This document shows positions 1 to 5,209 of a DNA stretch of 5,209 nucleotides, piece by piece. The number at the start of each line of letters is the position of its first letter. Position 1 is the first letter of the stretch. The stretch lies in the NCBI GenBank assembly GCA_905193765.1, contig CAJJPZ010000158.1, positions 1-5,209 of the forward strand, given 5' to 3'. Under the pieces are notes generated by a model. The model worked only from the letters and a program-made list of their open reading frames with translations, had not been told where the DNA came from and searched no databases. The position numbers and the translations under genes were made by a program. The DNA is from an uncultured Eubacterium sp. Lineage in GTDB: Bacteria; Bacillota; Clostridia; Peptostreptococcales; Anaerovoracaceae.

Positions 1-1
1 G

Positions 2-2956
2 CAGATCGAGCCCACACATCTGATGGAGAATGTTATATATAACGAAATGAGGAGCATCCCCGGATATATCAGCTGGGCCCAGGAGCGCTGCAGTCTGATG
101 TCGGGGGAACATGGCAGCCCTATGGAAGTCATGGGTCTGAAGGATTACATCTGCAGCAGGACTGAAAATGTTCTGAAGGAAGCTGCAGAGTTTTATATAC
201 AGGCGGCAGACGTTCTTGAGGATGCAGGCCTTGAGGGACTTTATGCCAAGGCGTCTGAGGATGCAGACACTGTAACTGCACAGTATGAAACTTTCAGGGA
301 ACACGGGGACTGCGAGCAGATACGCGGGTTCCTTTCGGGGCTCAAATTCAACACCATGCGCGCCGGCGTGAATGAAAAGGACGGCTATGCAGAAGTAAAG
401 GACCAGGTGGCATCTTACAGGAAACGCGGGAAGAAACTGCTGGACGATATAAAGAACAGATATTATGTATCTTCATTTGAAGAGTACGATGAGGAGCTGA
501 TCGCGCTTTACGATGATACTGAGTACATGACAGGTCTGATAAAGGAGTTCGAGGAAAAGTTCAGGGCTGAGAAACACGAACGCAACATCATCGACTTTGA
601 TGACGTCATGCACTATGCCATAGAGATACTAGGCAATGAGGCGGCGGCGGCCGAGTACAGGGAAAAGTTCATGTACATATTCATCGATGAGTTCCAGGAC
701 AGCAACGGCCTCCAGGAAAAGATAACCGACTGCATAAAGCGTGAAGACAATCTTTTCATGGTAGGCGATGTGAAGCAAAGCATATATAAGTTCAGGCTGG
801 CGGAGCCTGAGATCTTCAGGGAAAAATATCGCATATACAAAAAAGCTGAGGAAGAAAAAAGTATCAAGATAGATCTTAACAGCAATTTCAGGAGCAAAGC
901 AAGCGTCACAGGCACTGTCAATGACGTGTTCGACGGTCTGATGGAGGATTACGACGATGACGCCAGACTGTACTGCACAGCGCCGGAGGACACGCCGGGA
1001 GAAAAAAGCCAGCTGCATATCATAAGTATCGCCGATGAAGAAGGCGGAGGTGATATTTTCTACGATACAGGCGCTTCGGAAGCGTCTCTTGCAGCAGAGC
1101 TGATAAGAGAAAATCTCGGAAAAGAGATATTCGATGCGAAGGCAGGTATCTGGCGTCCTGTGGAATACCGCGACATAGCGGTGCTTTCAAGGAGCAGGTC
1201 GATGATACCTGATATAGAGAAACACCTGAACAATGAAGGTATACCTGCATACGGAGAGAACACCGGAGGATATTTCGAAAGCATAGAAGTACAGGTATTC
1301 ATAAATATACTGAAAGTGGTGAACAATACAAGACAGGACATATCGCTTATCTCTGTGATGAGATCGGTGATATTCGGTTTCACAGCTTCGGAGCTGGCAG
1401 AAATAAGGATATCGTGCAGGGAAGGCAGCTTTTACGGAGCTGTCGATAAATATGAGGAGTCCGGCAGCGATGATGTTCTGAGGACAAGGATAAAATGCAT
1501 GAAGGATACTCTGGAGCACTGGAAGGAACTGAGCCGTACGGTTACCCTGGAGGAACTGGTGCGGACACTTGTATATGATACAGGCTATTATGATTACTGC
1601 AGCAGTCTTCCTGCAGGACGTCAGAGGACATCCAACCTGCAGCTTCTGATAGACAGGGCGGCAGCCTTTGAACAGAGTGACTATACAGGATTGTATGGGT
1701 TCCTGAGCTATGTGGAGGCAATGGACAGGAACAGGCTCACGGCAGATGAAGCGAAGATAACAGGAGAAAATGAGGATCTCGTAAGAGTGATGACCGTGCA
1801 CAAAAGCAAAGGACTGGAATTCCCGGTGGTGATACTGACAGGTGCAGGCAGACAGATAAAATACAGAGGCAGCGGCAGTCCCGCATCCATGCACAAGGAT
1901 ACAGCCATAGGCCTGCCGGTGGTGGACAAGGAGGAATGCTGGCACAGGAAGTCAGTGATACAAAAGGTCACAGACGACAGGAAAGCGCAGGAGAACACGG
2001 AAGAAGAGATAAGGATACTGTATGTGGCGCTGACCCGTGCAAAAGACAAGCTGATAATAACCGGTTCTGTGAAATATGCCGATGATACCTCGGAGTTTTC
2101 CCGTGGCAGGAATTCGTTCCTGGAGATGGTCTGCGTACCGATGCAGGAGCGTGGAGACGAGGTCATCATACATCGCGCGGCTTCATTAGGGCAGCAGACC
2201 GGTATGCGCGACATGAACAGGTACAGGAAGTACAATGAGCTTGAGGCAGAGGCGTCGCTGATGGGAGAGGACGAAAGATATGAACAGATAGACAGGCTCC
2301 TTTCTTTCAGGTATCCTCACGAGAGTAGCAGTGTTAAAAGCAAGTATTCAGTTACAGAGCTGAACAGGATCGGCGCTGAGGAGGATGTGCATATATCGCT
2401 GCCGAAGCCGATGTTCAGCATAGGGAAAAAGCGTCTGAGTGCGTCAGAGATCGGCACAGCGGTACATACGGTTATGGAAAAGCTGGAATTTGCCACAGCG
2501 CTCAGAGAAGGTAAAAGTTATGTCGTGGATATGATAGGAAAACTGGAAGCAGACGGAACGATACCTGAAGAAAGCAGCCGATATATAGATGTAGAAAAAA
2601 TAACAGCGTTCTTCGCCAGCGACATAGGCGCACGGGCCGCAGCAGCGCAGCGTCTGGAGAAAGAGCGTGAGTTCATCATGCAGATGGAGCTGGAGGGAAC
2701 AGAGACCATAGTGCAGGGAATAATAGACTGCTATTTCTGTGAAGCTGACGGTATAGTACTCATAGACTACAAGAATGTGAAGCTGATCCCGGGATCCACA
2801 GAAGCTGATATAGCGCAGCGATACTGCCGGCAGATAGACGTATACAGGAACGCACTGGAGGCTGCAGAAGGCAGGAATGTCAAGGAAGCATACCTGTATC
2901 TGTTCGATCTGAAAAAATTTATAAAAATTCCCCGAAAAGTTATAAATAAGTGTTGA
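2..2956 (+). CDS. addA: ATP-dependent helicase/nuclease subunit A (AddA), 5'-partial
   Basis: AddA is the UvrD-like helicase plus nuclease subunit of the AddAB complex, which unwinds and resects DNA ends for RecA-dependent double-strand break repair in the cytoplasm. The frame is open to the left edge, and ATG 23 has no ribosome binding site, so it is an internal Met. I count residues from it. Visible helicase motifs in order are DEFQD (222-226, Walker B), VGDVKQS (247-253), NFRS (288-291), VHKSKGLEF (592-600) and YVALTRAKDKL (667-677). The C-terminal RecB-family nuclease keeps its key residues: H815 in GTAVHT, D902 in GIID, D915 and K917 in DYK, and Q937/Y941 of the QxxxY motif. The 13-residue D-to-D spacing matches E. 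coli RecB. The Q motif and Walker A are off the edge: 984 codons are visible against a usual 1150-1250. The nuclease domain excludes PcrA/UvrD. addB is expected upstream (inference). Confidence 0.95.
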   Translation, partial: QIEPTHLMENVIYNEMRSIPGYISWAQERCSLMSGEHGSPMEVMGLKDYICSRTENVLKEAAEFYIQAADVLEDAGLEGLYAKASEDADTVTAQYETFREHGDCEQIRGFLSGLKFNTMRAGVNEKDGYAEVKDQVASYRKRGKKLLDDIKNRYYVSSFEEYDEELIALYDDTEYMTGLIKEFEEKFRAEKHERNIIDFDDVMHYAIEILGNEAAAAEYREKFMYIFIDEFQDSNGLQEKITDCIKREDNLFMVGDVKQSIYKFRLAEPEIFREKYRIYKKAEEEKSIKIDLNSNFRSKASVTGTVNDVFDGLMEDYDDDARLYCTAPEDTPGEKSQLHIISIADEEGGGDIFYDTGASEASLAAELIRENLGKEIFDAKAGIWRPVEYRDIAVLSRSRSMIPDIEKHLNNEGIPAYGENTGGYFESIEVQVFINILKVVNNTRQDISLISVMRSVIFGFTASELAEIRISCREGSFYGAVDKYEESGSDDVLRTRIKCMKDTLEHWKELSRTVTLEELVRTLVYDTGYYDYCSSLPAGRQRTSNLQLLIDRAAAFEQSDYTGLYGFLSYVEAMDRNRLTADEAKITGENEDLVRVMTVHKSKGLEFPVVILTGAGRQIKYRGSGSPASMHKDTAIGLPVVDKEECWHRKSVIQKVTDDRKAQENTEEEIRILYVALTRAKDKLIITGSVKYADDTSEFSRGRNSFLEMVCVPMQERGDEVIIHRAASLGQQTGMRDMNRYRKYNELEAEASLMGEDERYEQIDRLLSFRYPHESSSVKSKYSVTELNRIGAEEDVHISLPKPMFSIGKKRLSASEIGTAVHTVMEKLEFATALREGKSYVVDMIGKLEADGTIPEESSRYIDVEKITAFFASDIGARAAAAQRLEKEREFIMQMELEGTETIVQGIIDCYFCEADGIVLIDYKNVKLIPGSTEADIAQRYCRQIDVYRNALEAAEGRNVKEAYLYLFDLKKFIKIPRKVINKC

Positions 2957-2981
2957 CTTTATTACATAGGAGTGGTACATT
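2953..2981 (+). promoter_or_regulatory. Predicted sigma-A-type promoter of hrcA-grpE-dnaK
   Basis: The -35 box TTGACT (2953-2958, 5 of 6 to consensus) is followed after exactly 17 bases by TACATT (2976-2981, 4 of 6). A TG at 2973-2974 gives an extended -10 (TGG before TACATT). Transcription would begin near purines 2988-2990, just before the CIRCE operator, as is usual for HrcA-controlled promoters. The -35 box covers the addA stop codon TGA (2954-2956). The preceding 40 bases, 2911-2950, are about 80 percent A+T and could act as an UP element, although they code for the lysine-rich AddA C-terminus. The promoter is predicted from sequence only. Confidence 0.8.
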
Positions 2982-2990
2982 TAAATTGAA

Positions 2991-3019
2991 GTTAGCACTC
3001 ACACATAACGAGTGCTAAC
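2991..3019 (+). promoter_or_regulatory. CIRCE operator (HrcA binding site)
   Basis: This is a perfect inverted repeat. The left arm TTAGCACTC lies at 2992-3000, a 9-base spacer (ACACATAAC) at 3001-3009, and the right arm GAGTGCTAA at 3010-3018. This is the exact CIRCE consensus with its standard spacer. The pairing extends one base outward (G2991 with C3019), making 10-bp arms. It lies at about +2 to +32 of the predicted transcript and 17 bases before the hrcA start codon. HrcA dimers bind this site to block transcription at normal temperature. In the mRNA it can also fold into a 5'-terminal stem-loop, a role described for CIRCE in Bacillus. Confidence 0.98.
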
Positions 3020-3022
3020 AGC

Positions 3023-3029
3023 AGGGAGG
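3023..3029 (+). promoter_or_regulatory. Ribosome binding site of hrcA
   Basis: AGGGAGG stands 6 bases before ATG 3036. It fixes the hrcA start at 3036 instead of the upstream in-frame GTG at 3012, which lies inside the CIRCE right arm and has no Shine-Dalgarno sequence. Only three bases separate this site from the end of the CIRCE inverted repeat, so stem-loop formation in the mRNA could influence ribosome access (inference). Confidence 0.85.
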
Positions 3030-3035
3030 CCCGAT

Positions 3036-4079
3036 ATGGAACTGAGTGAAAGAAAACTGAAAATATTGCAGGCCATTATATCTGATTTCATCAGGACCGC
3101 AGAACCGGTCGGATCAAGATCCATATCGAAGAATTATGATCTCGGGATAAGTCCCGCGACCATAAGGAACGAGATGTCGGATCTTGAAGAACTTGGATTT
3201 CTGACCCACCCGCATACATCATCAGGGAGAGTTCCCTCGGAGAAGGCTTACAGACTTTACGTCAATGAGCTTATGAACAAGAGAGAACTCACCGCTGCGG
3301 AGAAAGGTGCTATAACGGAAGAGCTGATGAACAATGTGGCAGAGCTGGAGAATCTCGTCAAGCGTGCAGCGCATGTCCTTTCCGAGATAACCAACCTTAC
3401 CGCATTCGCACTGACTCCCCGCAAGGAGGAAGATACGCTCAAGTATATCAACCTGTTACCGCTGGATGAATATACGGTGGTGCTCATGCTTGTGGCAGAC
3501 AGCGGCAAGGTGTCTAACACGACGCTGAGACTGGCGAAACCGGCTTCTGAGGAGACACTTCGGATCCTGGCAAAGACCATGACTTATAATTACAGAGGCA
3601 AGACCCTCAGCGAGGCTCTGACCTTTGATATTATAAAGGCTATAAAGGCGGATGCTGAAGCAATGGCGATGTTCGAGAATGATATTGTGCCGAGCTTTGT
3701 AAGGACGCTTGAAGATATGCTCAATGTCAATCTTTACATGGATGGCCTTACCAACATATTTTCACTTCCTGAATACAACGATGTCAGCAGAGCAAGGATG
3801 TTCCTTGAGATGGTGAACAAGAAAGAGGATCTTACGAAGACTCTTATCAATCGTGAGAACGGGGTGATCATAACGATAGGCAATGAGAATCAGGATGAAC
3901 TGATGCAGGACTGCAGCCTGATCACAGCCACATATCATGTTGATGGCAAGCTTATGGGGAAAATCGGAGTAATAGGACCTACGAGGATGAGGTACGGCGA
4001 AGTTACCTCTGTTGTGGAGTATCTTACAGATAATCTAAGCAAGGCATTTGCTGTCAGGGAAGGAGACGATGATGACTAA
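3036..4079 (+). CDS. hrcA: Heat-inducible transcription repressor HrcA
   Basis: HrcA is the cytoplasmic repressor of class I heat-shock genes. It binds CIRCE as a dimer and, in characterised Bacillota, needs GroEL to stay folded, so unfolded protein titrates GroEL and releases repression. The protein has 347 residues, normal for the family (about 340-350). Residues 1-80 are the winged helix-turn-helix, with ISPATIRNEM (38-47) as recognition region and the family motif around HTSSGRVPS (60-68). A GAF-like core with a dimerisation insert follows, then the C-terminal family motif GPTRMRY (314-320). The start at ATG 3036 is chosen from its ribosome binding site. As first gene behind CIRCE it is autoregulated. 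The last residues, DDDD, are encoded by the overlapping grpE initiation region, so the acidic tail may be a by-product of the overlap and not functional. Confidence 0.97.
   Translation: MELSERKLKILQAIISDFIRTAEPVGSRSISKNYDLGISPATIRNEMSDLEELGFLTHPHTSSGRVPSEKAYRLYVNELMNKRELTAAEKGAITEELMNNVAELENLVKRAAHVLSEITNLTAFALTPRKEEDTLKYINLLPLDEYTVVLMLVADSGKVSNTTLRLAKPASEETLRILAKTMTYNYRGKTLSEALTFDIIKAIKADAEAMAMFENDIVPSFVRTLEDMLNVNLYMDGLTNIFSLPEYNDVSRARMFLEMVNKKEDLTKTLINRENGVIITIGNENQDELMQDCSLITATYHVDGKLMGKIGVIGPTRMRYGEVTSVVEYLTDNLSKAFAVREGDDDD
4060..4065 (+). promoter_or_regulatory. Ribosome binding site of grpE, inside the hrcA end
   Basis: AAGGAG lies within the last codons of hrcA. It is 6 bases from ATG 4072 and only 3 from the in-frame ATG 4069, so the second of the two tandem ATG codons is the better-spaced start. 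Ribosomes ending hrcA at 4079 finish on top of this site, which favours translational coupling. Confidence 0.75.
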
Positions 4080-4632
4080 AGTAGATATTGAAAACGGTGA
4101 TGTAAAGGACACTGCTGAAGCTCAGGCAGAAGAAACTGCAAAGGAAGAAGCAGAAAACACGTCACCTGAAAACGAGGGAAAAGATACAGATGAGCCCGAA
4201 AAAGCCGCAAAGGAAGATGCGGCTGAGGATGAGAGTACGAGGTACCTCAGACTCATGGCTGATTTCCAGAACTACAAGAAGAGAGTGGAAAAAGAAAAGA
4301 AAGATCTTTACTCATACGCCAACGAGAAGCTCGTGACGGAGCAGCTGGAGGTGCTGGACAATTTTGAGAGAGCGCTGGAGCAGGAAACGTCAGACGAGAA
4401 TTTCAAGAAGGGTATGGAGATGATATTCAAACAGCTGAGCAACGTACTTGAAAAGTCGGGCCTGGCTGAGATCGCTGCACTTGGAGAGGACTTCGATCCG
4501 AATGTCCACAACGCAGTGATGACTGAGGAAACTGAAGATTATGAAAGCGGCAAGGTTTCCGGCGTAATGCAAAAGGGCTACACACTCAACGGCAAGGTCA
4601 TAAGACCGTCGATGGTGAAGGTAGTCGGCTAG
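4072..4632 (+). CDS. grpE: Nucleotide exchange factor GrpE
   Basis: GrpE is the homodimeric cochaperone that releases ADP from DnaK and resets it for the next substrate. The protein has 186 residues from ATG 4072 (187 from the adjacent ATG 4069), within the family range. Residues 1-55 are a Glu/Lys/Ala/Asp-rich, probably disordered, acidic N-terminus. The long-helix coiled-coil dimer region runs from about 55 to 105 and includes YLRLMADFQNYKKR (58-71). A helical bundle follows to about 135. The C-terminal beta domain that contacts DnaK carries the family signature, FDPNVHNAV (141-149) then, 19 residues later, GYTLNGKVIRPSMVKV (169-184). grpE overlaps hrcA by 8 bases (ATGACTAA) and is cotranscribed from the CIRCE promoter. 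The alternative TTG start at 4048 is unlikely, since it would add eight non-conserved residues and lacks a proper ribosome binding site. Confidence 0.97.
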   Translation: MTKVDIENGDVKDTAEAQAEETAKEEAENTSPENEGKDTDEPEKAAKEDAAEDESTRYLRLMADFQNYKKRVEKEKKDLYSYANEKLVTEQLEVLDNFERALEQETSDENFKKGMEMIFKQLSNVLEKSGLAEIAALGEDFDPNVHNAVMTEETEDYESGKVSGVMQKGYTLNGKVIRPSMVKVVG

Positions 4633-4654
4633 CTTTCGATTAATATATACGATC

Positions 4655-4660
4655 AGGAGG
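4655..4660 (+). promoter_or_regulatory. Strong ribosome binding site of dnaK
   Basis: A full AGGAGG stands 8 bases before ATG 4669. It is the best Shine-Dalgarno match in the window and fits the very high expression of dnaK. The rest of the 36-base grpE-dnaK gap (4633-4668) is A/T-rich. I see no second CIRCE, no convincing -35/-10 pair and no terminator hairpin in it. Confidence 0.85.
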
Positions 4661-4668
4661 AACATAAA

Positions 4669-5209
4669 ATGGGAAAAGTAATAGGAATTGACTTAGGTAC
4701 AACAAATTCATGTGTAGCAGTCCTTGAGGGCGGAGAACCGGTGGTTATCGCCAATGCAGAGGGCAACAGAACAACACCTTCCGTTGTAGGTTTTGCCAAG
4801 AACGGAGAGAGACTGGTAGGAGAGACTGCCAAGAGACAGGCAATAACAAACCCTGAAAGAACTATTTCATCGATAAAGAGATACATGGGTACAGATCATA
4901 CTGTAGAGATCGACGGCAAGAAATACACGCCACAGGATATCTCAGCTATGATCCTGGCAAAGCTCAAGACAGATGCAGAAAGCTATCTGGGTGAAAAGGT
5001 AACGGAAGCTGTAATCACAGTTCCTGCATACTTCACAGACAGCCAGAAGCAGGCTACAAAGGATGCAGGAAAGATCGCAGGTCTCGAAGTAAAGAGGATC
5101 ATCAATGAGCCTACGGCAGCATCGCTGGCATACGGCCTGGACAAAGATGATTCGCAGCACAAGATCCTGGTATACGACCTGGGCGGCGGTACATTCGATG
5201 TATCTATTC
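4669..5209 (+). CDS. dnaK: Molecular chaperone DnaK (Hsp70), 3'-partial
   Basis: DnaK is the ATP-dependent Hsp70 chaperone that binds exposed hydrophobic peptides, working with DnaJ and GrpE in the cytoplasm. Only the first 180 residues of about 600-620 are present, all within the nucleotide-binding domain; the frame is open at the right edge. Visible signatures are IGIDLGTTNSCV (5-16, phosphate loop 1), catalytic Lys70 in IKRYMG, VPAYFTDSQ (118-126), NEPTAASLAYG (146-156) and DLGGGTFDVS (170-179, phosphate loop 2, with Thr175 equivalent to E. coli Thr199). From residue about 75 onward the numbering lags E. coli by 24, which shows the deletion typical of Gram-positive DnaK. Ile codons favour ATC (9 of 15), unlike the ATA-rich addA, as expected for a highly expressed gene. 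It is the third gene of the operon; dnaJ probably follows off the edge. Confidence 0.98.
   Translation, partial: MGKVIGIDLGTTNSCVAVLEGGEPVVIANAEGNRTTPSVVGFAKNGERLVGETAKRQAITNPERTISSIKRYMGTDHTVEIDGKKYTPQDISAMILAKLKTDAESYLGEKVTEAVITVPAYFTDSQKQATKDAGKIAGLEVKRIINEPTAASLAYGLDKDDSQHKILVYDLGGGTFDVSI

Noticed and set aside
23..25. ATG 23 as the start of addA
   Set aside because: The frame stays open to the left edge, no ribosome binding site precedes it, and the Walker A region required by this family would be missing.
641..652. GCG-rich short repeat in addA
   Set aside because: It only encodes a run of Ala residues (EAAAAE) in a helical part of AddA; it is too short to be a meaningful repeat.
1020..1250. 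A short open frame of 76 codons within addA, in another frame
   Set aside because: It is fully covered by conserved helicase sequence and has no recognisable product.
1187..1945. A 252-codon open frame on the minus strand inside addA, with several shorter ones nearby (613-921, 629-1018, 1060-1383, 1708-2235, 2444-2980)
   Set aside because: All lie opposite the strongly conserved addA frame, and their translations are Cys/His/Tyr/Ser-rich with no recognisable domain. They are typical antisense shadows of a coding gene.
2911..2950. A/T-rich end of addA as an intrinsic terminator
   Set aside because: I found no G/C-rich stem followed by a T-run; the A/T-rich stretch is coding and fits promoter-upstream DNA better.
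2991..3019. CIRCE inverted repeat as a transcription terminator for addA
   Set aside because: The hairpin is not followed by a T-tract; the next bases are AGCAGGGAGG, the hrcA ribosome binding site. The sequence is an exact match to the HrcA operator.
4633..4668. A possible dnaK-specific promoter in the A/T-rich grpE-dnaK gap (TAATAT near 4641)
   Set aside because: No -35 hexamer lies at a suitable distance upstream, and no second CIRCE is present. dnaK is most simply read from the hrcA promoter.

Overview
The window is a piece of a Bacillota (Firmicutes) chromosome, most likely from a member of the Clostridia. Three things point there: an AddA-type helicase-nuclease, the order CIRCE-hrcA-grpE-dnaK, and a DnaK ATPase domain that lacks the roughly 24-residue segment found in proteobacterial DnaK. 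G+C looks to be in the mid-40s percent by eye. addA prefers ATA for Ile and AGG/AGA for Arg. I cannot name a genus from this. No mobile element, tRNA, rRNA, CRISPR array or foreign-looking gene is visible, and all genes read on the + strand.

Layout. Bases 1-2956 hold the 3' five-sixths or so of addA; its N-terminus with the Walker A motif lies off the left edge. Bases 2957-3035 are a compact control region: a sigma-A-type promoter whose -35 box overlaps the addA stop codon, a perfect CIRCE operator at the predicted transcription start, and a strong ribosome binding site. hrcA (3036-4079) follows and encodes the repressor that binds CIRCE. grpE (4072-4632) overlaps the end of hrcA by 8 bases. 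After a 36-base gap with a strong ribosome binding site, dnaK starts at 4669 and runs off the right edge after 180 codons. Only the first 79 bases after addA and the 36 bases before dnaK are non-coding, and no gap exceeds 300 bases.

How the genes work together. HrcA, GrpE and DnaK form the classical class I heat-shock operon: HrcA represses its own operon at CIRCE, while GrpE is the nucleotide exchange factor for the DnaK chaperone. dnaJ is expected just beyond the right edge. AddA belongs to a different process, double-strand break end resection with AddB, and probably ends an upstream addB-addA transcription unit. No terminator separates addA from the heat-shock operon, so some read-through into hrcA is likely.

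I looked for an undescribed system and did not find one. The points worth a second look concern how tightly the addA end, the promoter, CIRCE and the hrcA/grpE junction are packed, plus start-codon choices that an automatic ORF caller would get wrong.
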